Of a DNA stretch of 64,000 nucleotides, positions 34,731 through 45,383 are shown in pieces (the first letter of the stretch is position 1; each line of letters begins with the position of its first letter). Where the stretch lies: contig CAWHCD010000004.1 of NCBI GenBank assembly GCA_963828015.1, positions 124,001-188,000 of the forward strand, given 5' to 3'. The stretch is from CAVPUA01 sp963828015 (lineage in GTDB: Bacteria > Actinomycetota > Actinomycetes > Mycobacteriales > Jatrophihabitantaceae). The notes under the pieces were generated by a model. That model searched no databases. It was given only the letters and a program-made list of their open reading frames with translations, and was not told where the DNA came from. The position numbers and the translations under genes were made by a program.

Positions 34731-36521
34731 ATGACTGACGTACCGGCCGGGGTCTTGGATCCGGCGCGGCTGGCGGCGGTGCGGGCTACGGGTCTGCTGG
34801 ACACACCCGCGGAGGAGAGCTTCGATCGGCTCACCGAACTGGCGGCGCTGCTGCTCGAGGTCCCCAACGCGTTCGTGACCGTCGTCGACGACACGCGCTC
34901 GTTCTGGAAGAGCTGTATCGGGGTCGACTCCGATGACCTCGAGAAGCGCCAGAACCGGGTCGAGGATTCCTTTTGCCAGTACGTAATTGCCAGCGGTGAG
35001 CCGCTGGTGGTGGGCGACGTGCGGGCCGACCCGCTCACTGCCGACAATCCGTCGATCGTCTCGATGGGGGTCGCCGCCTGGGCCGGCTATCCCCTCATCG
35101 ACCCGAGCGGCCAAGTCCTGGGCACCTTCTGCGTGGTCGACACCGTCACGCGGGAGTGGTCGGCCCGCGACGTCGAGGTTCTTCGCACCCTTTCGGCGGC
35201 GGCCAGCTCGGAGATCGAATCCCGCATCGCGGCACGCGCGGCGGCTGAGGTGAGCGCGCGCGCCGAACTGAGCCAGCAGCGGTTGGCCTTCCTCGCGGGA
35301 GCCAGTGAGGCGCTGGCGAATGCCGCCGACACAGAGCGGGCAGTGGGGATCCTGGCGCAACGCATCGTCACGTTGTTGTGTGACTGGTGCCTGATCACCA
35401 TCGTCGATGAGGTGACGGGCGAACGTCGCGACATCGGCCGGGCCCACCACGACCCCGCGCGGCTGGCGGATCTGAATCGCTACGCCGACCTGCATCTGGT
35501 CTCTGACGTGGCGCCGACGGCGACGGCCATCACCACGGCCCGCCCCGTGATCGTGCCCGATCTGACCCAGAGCCTGCTGGAACGGTCATTGACCGACCCG
35601 CTCGCCCATGAGGCGTTGGCCGCATTGAAGCCGGCGTCTGCGGCGGTTTTCCCCTTGCTGGGCAAGGGAAAGCCGTTCGGCGTCATCGCCCTCGTCAATG
35701 GGGCCGAGCGCGGACCGATCACCGACGACGAGCGGAGCATTGCCCAAGAGCTGGCCCGCCGGGCCGGACTCTCGCTACAGAACGCCCGCCTGTATGCCAA
35801 TCAACGACGCATCGCCGATGCGCTGCAGAACAGCCTGCTCGCTGATCCGCCGCCGATCGCCGGCCTCGACATAGCGGTGCGGTACCGACCAGCGGCCCGC
35901 GACGCTCAGGTCGGCGGCGATTGGTATGACGTGTTCACCCAGCCGGACGGCTCGACCATGCTGGTCATCGGCGACGTGGTCGGACACGATCTGGCCGCGA
36001 TCAGCGTGATGGCCAAGCTCAGCACGATGATGCGCAGCATCGGCTATGACCGCGGGGCGAGCCCGGCCGACATCCTGCGGCGAACCGATCTGGCCATGAC
36101 CGGCCTGGGCGTGCGCACCTTGTGTACCGCCCAGATCCTGCAGCTGCGCCAGGCCGCCGATGGCGCCGTTGACCTGACCTGGTCCTCGGCCGGCCATCCG
36201 ACGCCGATGATCCTGCACCCGGACGGGCGCGTGGAAGATCTGCACTCCGACGCCGAACCGTTGCTGGGGATTCGAAACGATGCGCGCCGCACCGATCATC
36301 AGGCGACGTTGCCCTCTGGCGCGATCCTGCTGCTGATGACCGACGGGCTGTTCGAGCGCCGCGAGTCCACCTACGACGACGCCATTGCCGACCTGCACCG
36401 AGAACTCGCGCCGTTGGCCGGGCAGCCGCTCGAGCAGCTCTGCGACGAGCTGCTCACCGCTGTGGTGCCGACGCATCCCGACGACGATGTCGTCATCGTC
36501 GCCGTTCGGGCGCGCGACTGA
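34731..36521 (+). CDS. Dual-GAF PP2C/SpoIIE-type phosphatase
   Basis: This soluble 596-residue protein has GAF domain 1 (about 10-165; FDRLTELAALLLEVPNAFV ... FCQYVIASGEPLVVGD), GAF domain 2 (about 185-355; FPLLGKGKPFGVIALVNG) and a PP2C domain. The last carries VGGDWYDVF, VIGDVVGHDLAAI, SSAGHPTPMIL, LMTDGLFERRES and HPDDDVVIVAVR, so the metal-site residues are kept. It is a likely sensor phosphatase for STAS anti-sigma antagonists such as the one at 33325. The GAF ligand is unknown. Confidence 0.9.
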   Translation: MTDVPAGVLDPARLAAVRATGLLDTPAEESFDRLTELAALLLEVPNAFVTVVDDTRSFWKSCIGVDSDDLEKRQNRVEDSFCQYVIASGEPLVVGDVRADPLTADNPSIVSMGVAAWAGYPLIDPSGQVLGTFCVVDTVTREWSARDVEVLRTLSAAASSEIESRIAARAAAEVSARAELSQQRLAFLAGASEALANAADTERAVGILAQRIVTLLCDWCLITIVDEVTGERRDIGRAHHDPARLADLNRYADLHLVSDVAPTATAITTARPVIVPDLTQSLLERSLTDPLAHEALAALKPASAAVFPLLGKGKPFGVIALVNGAERGPITDDERSIAQELARRAGLSLQNARLYANQRRIADALQNSLLADPPPIAGLDIAVRYRPAARDAQVGGDWYDVFTQPDGSTMLVIGDVVGHDLAAISVMAKLSTMMRSIGYDRGASPADILRRTDLAMTGLGVRTLCTAQILQLRQAADGAVDLTWSSAGHPTPMILHPDGRVEDLHSDAEPLLGIRNDARRTDHQATLPSGAILLLMTDGLFERRESTYDDAIADLHRELAPLAGQPLEQLCDELLTAVVPTHPDDDVVIVAVRARD

Positions 36522-36560
36522 ATCGCAATACTCGGCGCGGATCCCGCTAGCGTGGGTACG

Positions 36561-37555
36561 TCAGCTGGCCAGCGAGCGACGGATACCGCGGCGGTTCTGC
36601 GACGTGACCATTGCCGTCGCCGCGCGTTCGACTGTGACCTCGACGGCGACCGTAGGCGCCGACGGAGCCCAGCCACAGGATGCGGGCGCGGCCGCCCGCT
36701 CAAGGGCTCGATCCAGGCGATCGACGAGGTCGTCGGCAAGCGCTGCCTCACAGGGCGTCAGGATGATGCCGAACGTGTCTGCGCTGAGCCGGGCGAGAAA
36801 GTCCGACCCGCGGAGATGGCGTCGCAGCACAGCGCACGCAGTGCCGAGCAGCTGATCACCAGCGTCGTAGCCAGCCGAGCCGGCGTTGACCTTCTACGAG
36901 GTCCCGAACCTGGACGACGACGATGGCGCTCGGGTCGGCGTAGGTGGCGAAGTCGCAATCGAGTGCCTCGATGCGCTTGTCCCAGCCCAATCGGTTGTGG
37001 ATGCCCGTCAGCGCGTCGTTCGTCGTCGCGTATTTGCTCAACGCCAGCGATGCGTCGTCGGCGTACTTGAGCGCGCGATCGCCCGCCAAGGCCACGCTCA
37101 GCAGTTCCGCGAGAACGTCCAAGGTGGGGCCGAAATCGCACGAGCTCTCGCCGCGGAGCCTGGTCCAAGCCACAGATCACTCCGAAGAGGGAACCGTCCG
37201 GCTCGAGTATGGGCGCCCCCGCGTACGCCCCGATCGGAGTCGCCAGGTGGGCGGCGGCGGCCGCGAAGACCGGCACCGTGCGAACGTCGGCCGCGATACG
37301 AGGTCCGCTCCCAGCGACCATGTGGATGCAGAGGGAGTCGACCCAAGGGCGGGTGACGCCGACGCTCAGGTGATAGACGTTGTCCTCGCCGTACAGGAAG
37401 GTCTGCTGCGCGTCGGCGACCCGGGTGATCGCCCACATCGTCATCGGCAGGGACCGGTTCAGAAAACCCAGCACCGCCTGCGATGCGGCTCGGAACCCCG
37501 CGGCCGGCCGTGCCTCGCCCGCCAGAGCTGCGGCACACCGATCGCGATCTGGCAC
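36561..37555 (-). pseudogene. GAF-GGDEF protein with degenerate active site, frameshifted
   Basis: A GAF domain (ASQAVLGFLNRSLPMTMWAI ... PIGAYAGAPILEPDGSLFG) is followed, after a frame change near 37165, by the GGDEF-domain start SKYATTNDALTGIHNRLGWD. After another change near 36880 comes the C-part DFLARLSADTFGIILTPCE. The signature GGDEF is SADTF here, so diguanylate cyclase activity is not expected. It may be a receptor or a dead copy, although a base error cannot explain all changed residues. The start is uncertain; GTG 37555 is a guess, and the frame stays open upstream into the DICT region of the neighbouring gene. Confidence 0.6.
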
Positions 37556-37629
37556 CAATCCAAGAGCTGTGGCATCGCGTGGATTCGGGGTCTCGACTCC
37601 GCGGTGTCGCCGTTCTCGCTCCGGGACGG

Positions 37630-38950
37630 TCAGCGATTTGGCCGGTTGAACCGACCCGGAGGCCGGGCCGAGTTCCTGCATGAAACTGCGGGCGGCGTCG
37701 ATGACGGCGGGTCGGTCATGGGTGTAGAAGAAATCGAAGCGTCGCTGACCGTCAGGACCGGTATCACCGCAATCCTTGGCCACGAAGGCAGCTGAGTAGT
37801 TGGGGTTCAGCACGATACGACCCACTCCTCGCCCAGTCGACTACCGCGCCGCAGCGGCTCGACGAAGAAGGTGGGGTCGTCGTGTCGCTCTACCTGCTCG
37901 CCGACGACGATCGTCAACGCGTTGCCGGCGGAGATTTGCTCGTATCTGGCTCTCTTCGCGGGCGTGAAGAACGATTGCCGCTGAAATCCGGCGAGCAGGA
38001 CCGAGGCTTGAGCTTCGGTGCTGGCCTTGGTCTCGAGGTGGGCGCTGATGTGAAGCAGGAACTCCTTGCGCTCCCGCTGAGGTTTCATCCGCTCGCGAAA
38101 GAACCTCGAACGGCGTCCGACCGTCCACGGGGCGTAGATGCTGGCGCAGCGGAATGGGATGACTGGGGTTCGGCACCATTGCCGGAAGGGTGGCGGGTCG
38201 CCCGTAGTAGTAGCCCTGACCGTAGGTCGCGCCGAACACTCTGGCCAGACGCTCGTTAGCTTGCGTCTCGATACCTTCGGCGAGAATGACTGCCCCGGTC
38301 CGCTCGGCGTAGGAGCGAATTCCAGCCGTGATCTCCGCCGCCTGTTCGGTCGGCATACCCCGGACGAGCGACATATCGAGCTTGACCACATCAGGGCGCA
38401 GAAACGGAAGAAGGGCCAGCGAGCCTTCGTCAGCTCCGACATCGTCAAGGGCGACGCCCCATGAATCGCGGCGCGCCTGGTCAGAGGCCTGTATCAGTTG
38501 AAGCACGTTGCCGCGCAGGTCGCGCTCGACGACCTCCATGATCACTCGCAGGCCGTCTCGGGCGTCCTCGATCGCCGGGACCAAATACGCCGGGCAATCC
38601 ATCGTCAAGCCAGCCGGCTCCACGTTGATCAGCCATGACAACGCATCCGGTAGAGCGGCCGCCGCGGCCGCCTCCATCGCACGCGCACGGCACAGCCAGT
38701 CGAGTTCACCCAGGCGCCCCACGCGGTTTGCGGCCGCCAGCAACGCCATGGGCGATTCGAGGGAGGTGTCGACCGGCCCACGGGTCAACGCCTCGAAGCC
38801 CGCCACGGATCCCGAGTCCAGGTGGACGACCGGTTGGAACAGGGTCCGCACCAGTTGGCAGTCAATGATCTGGTCGATCGACACGGTGCCGGGAACCACG
38901 CGAGACATCGCGGTAGGTAGCTCGTCCGAAGCAACAGGAGTCAGTGTCAT
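37630..38950 (-). pseudogene. EAL-DICT c-di-GMP phosphodiesterase, frameshifted
   Basis: The EAL domain (ATG 38950 to about 38200) keeps the catalytic set: GFEALTRGP (Glu53), SWLINVEPAGL, VIMEVVERDL, VALDDVGADEGS, VKLDMSLVRG and AEGIETQANE. Hydrolysis of c-di-GMP to pGpG is therefore plausible. The DICT sensory domain follows in two further frames: RERKEFLLHISAHLETKAST and RLGEEWVVS, then YSAAFVAKDCGDTGPDGQRRF and YTHDRPAVIDAARSFM. Breaks lie near 38120 and 37820. The 3' end is uncertain; a TGA at 37630-37632 would close the gene after one more frame shift. It begins just after a secreted-protein gene. Confidence 0.7.
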
Positions 38951-38955
38951 GATGC

Positions 38956-39436
38956 TCAGCCGGCAACGAAGTGCAGCGGGATCGACACGTTCTTGCAGCT
39001 GTCCTGGTTGCTGCCGAGATCCTTCATGGTCACCATGACGGATCCGTCGACGCTGGCAGCCACCGGCGATCTCGCCATAGGCGATGGACGGGGCGCTGAC
39101 GCTGTAGTCGGCGGCCGTGCATCCGTGCTCGTCACCGGTAGAGCTCCACGTGCTTCCGTTCGCGTTGGCGACAATGACCGCGACGTTGCTCAGGCCTTCG
39201 CCCCTGGAGGTCGTGTTTGCGACGGTGAAGGTGATGATCTGGCTCGCTCCACCGGGGGTCAGCGGTCCACCGGTCGCCGCTTTGCTAGTGATGATGAAGT
39301 CTGAAGGGGTGCCGGTCGTCGCGTCACTGGTTCCGGTGCCATCGGCCGGCCCATAGGCGTATGCCGCTCCGGCGGCCAACAAGACGACCAGACCTCCGGT
39401 GGCGATTGCCAACGTCGTCCCTGTGAGCCTGTTCAT
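38956..39436 (-). pseudogene. Small secreted protein of unknown function, one frameshift
   Basis: This protein of about 159 residues has a Sec signal (LAIATGGLVVLLAAGAAYAYG) and a beta-rich domain (DFIITSKAATGGPLTPGGAS, IITFTVANTTSRGEGLSNVA). It finishes in a second frame with GSVMVTMKDLGSNQDSCKNV and a stop at 38956. The break is near 39070. It resembles small actinobacterial surface proteins without a known role. Two cysteines (GDEHGCTAADYS; QDSCKNV) may form a disulfide. It stands upstream of the EAL-DICT gene on the same strand. Confidence 0.65.
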
Positions 39437-39610
39437 GGGGGTGCTCCAGATCCTTCGGGAGGTCAGGACAGCGAGTCGGTCGGTGCCATGGGCACTGCAT
39501 TCGCGTCGCTTAACGGTTGCTTAACGTCGCCGTAGGGGAAGCATGACTGTCCCCGTGGCCTCACGCCATAGACGGATTTGCCTGTATCAAGCCGCGTAGG
39601 GCTCGGTCCG

Positions 39611-40645
39611 TCAGGAGGGGACGTGGTTGGTCTTGAGAACGTCGACCAGTTCCTGCTGGGAGTTCACACCCAGCTTTGCGAAGACCGATGCCAGATGATT
39701 GCGCACCGTGCTCTGACTCAGAAACAGCTTCCTGGCGATCGCGGGCGTCCGGTCGCCATCGAGCAGGAGCGTCACGATTTCGAACTCCCGCGTCGTCAGC
39801 CGGCTGAGCCCGGGGACGGTTCGATCACTGACTCCACGAAAGACCCCCGCGCGAGTTCGGCAACCTCGGCCCCTCGGCCCAGCCGGAGGAGGATCGCGGA
39901 GAGGTCCGCCGAAACCGGGCCCGACGTCTTGCCCTCGGGGATCGGCAAGAACACGAAAGCACAGCTCGGCGATGGTTGAAGGGGCAGGATGAGGATCTCG
40001 CACCGTAGCGCCGGGCCTTCGCTCCCGGTGCAGATGCCGACGTAAATCGTGAGGCCATGTTGAAGCTCCGACGCTTCGCTCAGCGCGTTCAAACAGGCCG
40101 GAATGTCATCCTGAGCGATGAGGGCAAGTAACGATCGGCCCAGGAGCTCCTCGACCGGCAGATGAAAGAGCTCTTCGGCGTCACTGCTGATCCGTTCGAT
40201 CAACAGGCTCGCGTCCGCCGTGCCGACTACGGCCGGTGCTTCTTGCCATTCGGTGTGGGGTTGGGCCGATCCCGGCCGGAGCACCAGCAACGATGACGAC
40301 CACGACGAAGGCCGTCGGCGGCTGTCCGTCGAACAGGCGAATCCACATCCGCACCTTGAGGTCGGGTTCGCCTCGGCGAGCGCAGGACGCGGAATGTCTC
40401 GAAGCCGTTGAGGCGACCACCGGCGAACAGGTGAACCCCCGGCGTCGGTCGATCGGCCGTGAACTCCTCGAGTAGGCGCCCGACCACGATCCCGCCCCGT
40501 GGATCGAGGAGATGCGTGGCGGCCGGGCTCGCAGCGACGATGCGCTCGGAGGGCACTTGGAGGACCAAGCGCCGGAAAGGGAATGCCGCCGAGAACCTCA
40601 GCCGCCGTCTGCTGCCAGTTCGCCCGCGCTCAAGCTGTGGTCCAT
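39611..40645 (-). pseudogene. PAS-LuxR transcriptional regulator, several frameshifts
   Basis: The ATG at 40645 has a GGGAG site six bases upstream. PAS-like blocks appear in successive frames: NWQQTAAEVLGGIPFPAL, LQVPSERIVAASPAATHLLD and GRLLEEFTADRPTPGVHLF, then DLKVRMWIRLFDGQPPTAFV, then a second PAS LLIERISSDAEELFHLPVEE. The C-terminal LuxR helix-turn-helix LTTREFEIVTLLLDGDRTPA ... STVRNHLASVFAKLGV is intact in 39611-39830. Indels lie near 40600, 40563, 40400, 40290 and 39830. It would be a protein of about 345 residues. The ligand and targets are unknown; neighbouring surface genes are candidates. Confidence 0.65.
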
Positions 40646-40979
40646 GGAGCTCCCGGCCCCTTTTGCCGGCGCTGCACGAATGCGCAACCACGCGGGGCGC
40701 CCCAAGTTGATCATGAACGCCGCGCCAGCGCTAGGTCATCACGACTCGGATGCGTCGCTCAGGAAACTCCGGGAACGCGACACTTCGTCTACGTGTGAAC
40801 GGTGTGTGGCACGCATGATCATGACACGGGCTCTCGACCTTGGGATCCCGCGAAGGCCTCATTCCGATGTCGGACTAGGGCAGTCGAGTCAGTTTCGCAG
40901 CTTCCCGCGGGGGAGCGGTCCGCACACCGTCGCTGCGCAGTCGTGCACCCATGCCTCTCCCCCAAGACAGCTGGACACC

Positions 40980-42084
40980 ATGATTGCTTTGTCTTCTCGA
41001 CTTCGCGCGCCGCACGCCGCAGTCGTCGGCGCGTTCCTGACCCTGGCGATGCTCGGGGTGCTGGCTCGCAGTAGCCAACCCGCCGGAGCGTCCACCGCCG
41101 TCGGCCTGGGAACGGCGACCAGCTTCGCCGTGCTGGCCAGCTCAACCGTGACGAACACCGGAGCATCGGTCATTCACGGAGACGTCGGCGTGAGTTCTGG
41201 CAGCTCCGTAACGGGATTCCCACCCGGAACCGTCGTGCCGCCGGCGACACTTCACGTCGCCGACGCGGTGGCCATCGGCGCTCAGGTTGATGTCACGACT
41301 GCGTACAACACCGCTGCCGGGGAGCTGCCGGTAACCCACGTCACCAGCGAACTCGGTGGCCAGACATTGCCGCCGGGTGTCTACTCCCCCGGTGACGTGT
41401 TGGCCCTCAACGGCACGGTGACCCTGGACAACTCGACGGACCCCGATGCGCTGTTCGTATTCCAGTCCACGAGCACATTGATCACGGGCTCGGGCAGCGC
41501 GGTGGCCTTTACCGACAGCGCGCACGCAGACTGCAACGTCTTCTGGGTCGTCCCGACGTCAGCCACACTCGCGACCAACAGCGCGTTCGCCGGCAACATC
41601 CTCGCCGGCGCCTCGATCACCGCGCAGACCGGCGCCACCGTGATCGGTCGGCTGCTGGCCGGCACCGGTGCGGTCACGCTGGACGACAACGTCATCACCG
41701 TGCCTTCGTGCTCCACCGCCAGCCCCACCACCGCGAGCTCCTCCACCACCGCCACCACCACCACCCCGGCTCCACAATCGGTCGGCGCGTCAGCCTGTCG
41801 CTACGGGCCTGGGGGCATCCGGGGCAACCGGCGCCTCCGCGGGAGCGGGCTCCTCGCCCGGCGCCGGTCCGGCAGCTACGTCGGCGGCACTCGTGATCGC
41901 CAATGGCCTGGGCTCCAGTACTCCGTCGACCACCCCGATCGGTGTCGCCGCCACGGGCATCGAGTTGGCAGCGACAGGCGGCAACCTCGGCCTCGAGTTC
42001 GGGGCGGCCGCCATTGCACTCGGGATCGGATCCCTCCTGCTGCTCGGCGGACGTCGCCGGTCACGCGGGACCCACGGTCAATAG
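40980..42084 (+). pseudogene. DUF3494 ice-binding-like surface protein, one frameshift
   Basis: A signal peptide (AAVVGAFLTLAMLGVLARSS) precedes a DUF3494 domain: SFAVLASSTVTNTGASVIHG, LGGQTLPPGVYSPGDVLALN, LDNSTDPDALFVFQSTSTLI, CNVFWVVPTSATLATNSAFA, GNILAGASITAQTGATVIGR. This beta-solenoid family includes ice-binding and adhesion proteins. A Ser/Thr/Pro linker crosses a frameshift near 41795. In the new frame comes IELAATGGNLG, a hydrophobic helix and GGRRRSRG, a layout like a sortase signal with LAATG in place of LPXTG. The protein is about 368 residues. Whether it binds ice or another surface is unknown. Confidence 0.75.
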
Positions 42085-42232
42085 CAGGACTTTGTGCCCT
42101 GTGGTCAGCGCAATAAGAAGGCGAAGATCAAGTCAGTTCGCACCGGGCTATCGACGCCCGCAGCACGATCCACACTCGATGACCTGGATTGACGGGGACA
42201 GCTTCCAGGGCTGCCCGAACGCGAGGTCAAGC

Positions 42233-42890
42233 ATGTCAGGTCCTATCCATTCGACTCCCGCCCACACGTGGCGCCTCGCCGCGCTGGCCGTCATCTCCGC
42301 GTGCCTGGTCGGCACGCTGACGGCGTGTTCGCTTCCGAATCTGAGCATGAGCCCAACCGTCGGCAAGGCAAAGAGTTCGGCGCCCACGCCCGAGTCCCTC
42401 GAGCCCGGCATCGAAGGCAATCGCCGTCTCCGGCGACGTCGGCGCCACCAAGGGCGGCGGGCGATCTGGACACCGGCTCGGTCACGCACATAGTCGCGGT
42501 CGGAGCCTTCTCGGCCGTGATCGTCTACTACACCGCCGACGACGCCAAGCTCATACAGCGACGCCTCGACGAAGACGAGTCCGCGTCGCCGTCCACCTCG
42601 AGGGTGTCGAGTCCGCTCAGACGATCCTGGTCAACAACTTCATCGCGACGGCCGACGACGGCACTACGCGGGCGATCGTCAAGCAGGATCCGCGTAGCTT
42701 CGCGATCACCCCACCCCAGAGCTACAACAGCGTCGTCACGATCCCGGCCAGCACAGACCGCTCGACTGCGGTAACCCTCATCGTGGAACTCGATTTCAGC
42801 GTCCAGATCACCCCGACGTCGACCCTCTACGCCGCGCAGACCGCACTGGACACCATCACTGTGCCGCTGCTGGTTGGGAGCCAATCGTGA
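42233..42890 (+). pseudogene. Probable lipoprotein, frameshifted
   Basis: A signal peptide with lipobox LTAC (ALAVISACLVGTLTACS) begins at ATG 42233. The mature domain continues after indels near 42425 and 42590: DTGSVTHIVAVGAFSAVIVY, LIQRRLDED, then VESAQTILVNNFIATADDGT and VVTIPASTDRSTAVTLIVEL. It ends at TGA 42888-42890, which overlaps the GTG of the glycosyltransferase gene. It is about 218 residues with no recognised family. Coupling to a GT2 suggests a role in export or anchoring of the glycan. Confidence 0.6.
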
Positions 42891-44486
42891 ATCCTCCTTC
42901 GACGACACCCGGCTTGCGTCGGGCCACCGATCGACCCAAGTTGCTGGCCCGCTCGACCAGCGGTACGACCGTGAAGACGATCGAGGCCGAGCCGACAGCG
43001 AGCGACCCCCCTCCAATCAGGCCGGCGCCGACGATCGGGCTCGAACGATCACCGGTTCCGACCGGGCCGTCGAACGGGGATTCGCCGACCGGGGTGTCCA
43101 GAGACGCGGCCCCGTTGAACCGATCCGCGGCACGAAATGCGCTGATCAGCTGCGTCATACCCTGCTACAACGAGCAGGACTCGATCGCCGACGTCCTCAC
43201 CGCCCTGCTCGCCCAGACTCGGATGCCCGACGCCATCTACGTGGTCGTCAACAACACCGACGACGACACCATGGAGATCGCGGAGAAATTCGCCGGCGAG
43301 CACTCCCGGGTCGTCAAAGGCGTTGAGTTCCACACGGTCGTCGAGGTGCACGACATGGGCGTCAACCCGGACAAGAAGGTGGGGGCCCTGAACTACGGCT
43401 ACGCCCTCAGCCGGGGGCGCTTCGACTTCATCCTGGGCGTCGACGGCGATACCAGTCTCGACTACCAGGCGGTCGAATGGCTGGAGAAGGAGATGGTCGA
43501 CGATCGCCGAATCGGTGGGCTGTCCGCCGTCTACTCCATCGACAAGGCCAAGATCGCCGGCGCGACGCCACGCTTCCTCGTCGCCGGGCAACGCGCCCAG
43601 TTCGCCGGCTTCAACATGGACAATCTCCTGCACGGGCGCAACATGGCCGTCCTGGGCGGACAGTGCTCGCTGTTCTCGATGGCGGCACTGGAGGCCGTGA
43701 TGGTCCGCAACCACCAGGAGTCGCCCTGGGTGCGAGACTCCGAGGTCGAGGACTCGAAGCTCTCCCTGCAGATCAAGGACGCCGGCTTCTCGACCAAGAT
43801 CAGCGCCCGAGCCCGGGCCAACGTCGGGCCGATGACCACGCTGCGGGGGCTACACGGCCAGCAGGTCAAGTGGAACTATGGCGGCATCGACCTGCTCTGG
43901 CCCGGACAGCGCGGCGACACGAAGGGACAACCGCTGCACGCCAACCTGCGTCTGCGGTGGTGGGAGAACATCTCCATGATCTTCAACGTCTCGACCCGGA
44001 TGGGCTTCGCCCTGCTGCTGGCCGCGGCGCTGTCCATCCACGCCTTCGTCTTCAACCCGGTCTGGCTCATCCCGCCCGTGGTCGCGATCATGTTGAACAT
44101 TCGGATCGCCACCGCGATGCGGGACAGAGGACCGTCGGACCTGCTGTATGCCGGGCTTGTTCTTCCCCGCCGAGGCCTACATGTGGATTCGGATGGGACA
44201 CTTCCTCACTGCCTGGGCTCAGTTCTTCGCCCGCGTCGAAAAGGACAACTGGGCCGCCCAAGCAGCGGCAGAGCGGGGCCGGGGTTCGGCCTACATCAAG
44301 CCCGCGATCTATGCGGCCGGCGTCTTCGGCGTGCTGATCCTCGCCTGGTCCCGCCAGAGCATCGACGTGAAGTCGACGATCCTGTCGGTTGGCTGGCCGG
44401 TGCTCTACATCGTGACCATCACCCAGACGGTCTTCATGTTGAAGAAGCTCGTCCGGCGTCAACGCGGTTCGCGGTCTACCCGATAG
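42887..44486 (+). pseudogene. Processive GT2 family glycosyltransferase, one frameshift
   Basis: A long polar N-terminus (about 85 residues) precedes a GT2 domain with ISCVIPCYNEQDSIADVLTA, ILGVDGDTSLD (DXD), DSEVEDSKLSLQI (base region) and GQQVKWNYGG in the place of QXXRW. Membrane helices follow (FALLLAAALSIHAFVFNPVW, LIPPVVAIMLNI). After a break near 44145 the C-part adds AEAYMWIRMGHFLTAW and helices to the stop at 44486. The layout fits bacterial cellulose, hyaluronan or poly-GlcNAc synthases, many of which respond to c-di-GMP. No PilZ domain is visible. It would be about 533 residues. Confidence 0.8.
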
Positions 44487-44500
44487 TACCCGAGTGGATC

Positions 44501-45383
44501 GTGAGCACTGCTCGCCGGCGCTGTGCTCGACGCCTTGCCCGACGCGACCGCGGTGGTCGACGAGCGCGGGACCATCGTGGCCGTCAACAACACGTGGCGA
44601 ATGTTCGCCGCCGACAATGGCGGATCGGCCGGAAACCACGGGCGTCGGTGTGAACTATCTGGAGCTCTGCGACCGATCGGCCGCAGCCGGCTGCGCGGAC
44701 GCCCATACGGCCGGCACCGGCCTGCGCGCCATACTCGCCGGGGACTCGATGGAGGTCGAGTTGGAGTACCCCTGTCCCTCGCCCGCCGCTCGGCGCTGGT
44801 TCCTGATGCGCGTCACCCCGATCGTCGGTCGCGACGGTCAGCGCGGTCGTCTCGCATGTCAACATCACCCGACGCAAGATGGCCGAGCAGGCGTTGGCCC
44901 ACCAAGCTGCCCACGACCCGCTCACCGGCCTGGCCAACCGGACCTTGCTGGTGGATCGGCTGGCTCATGCACTCACGCCACGCCAGGGACGCGACGCTCG
45001 ACGAGTGACGTCGGGGTCCTGTACATCGATCTGGACGGCTTCAAAGCCGTCAACGACACCTACGGCCACGACGCTGGCGACGAGGTGCTGCTGACCACCG
45101 CTCATCGGCTCAACGTCACGAGGTGCGGCCTCAGGACACAGTGGCCCGGCTCGGCGGTGACGAGTTCGCCATCGCCGCTCCACGCACTTCCATGTCGGGA
45201 CTGATCGCTCTCGCCGACCGATCCGGGCCGCGCTGGCGAACCGCAGCGCGTCCATGGTGACAGCGTGGTGGCACGGCCAGCATCGGGATCCACCTGGCCG
45301 CCGATGGCGAGCACGCTACGGACGCGCTGCGGGTGGCCGATCAGGCCATGTACGCGGTCAAGCGAAGCCGACAACGCCTCTGA
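44501..45383 (+). pseudogene. PAS-GGDEF diguanylate cyclase, several frameshifts
   Basis: A PAS domain (AVLDALPDATAVVDERGTIV, then SMEVELEYPCP and WFLMRVTPIVGRDG) leads into GGDEF sequence: AAHDPLTGLANRTLLVDRLA, VLYIDLDGFKAVNDTYGHDA, then RLGGDEFAI and IGIHLAADGEHATDALRVAD, ending QAMYAVKRSRQRL. The signature GGDEF and the metal Asp in DLDGFK are intact, so cyclase activity is plausible if the frame is restored. Breaks lie near 44520, 44640, 44850, 45005, 45125, 45200 and 45280. The start is inferred from GTG 44501, 14 bases after the GT2 stop. Product c-di-GMP could control the adjacent GT2. Confidence 0.7.

Noticed and set aside
36561..38950. One large EAL-DICT-GAF-GGDEF protein
   Set aside because: Possible, since no stop separates DICT from GAF in the frame shown, but a TGA in another frame (37630) and separate family architectures make two genes more likely. 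Kept as two with the doubt stated.
40512..40979. N-terminal extension of the DUF3494 protein
   Set aside because: The open frame upstream of ATG 40980 overlaps the minus-strand PAS-LuxR start and would bury the signal peptide.
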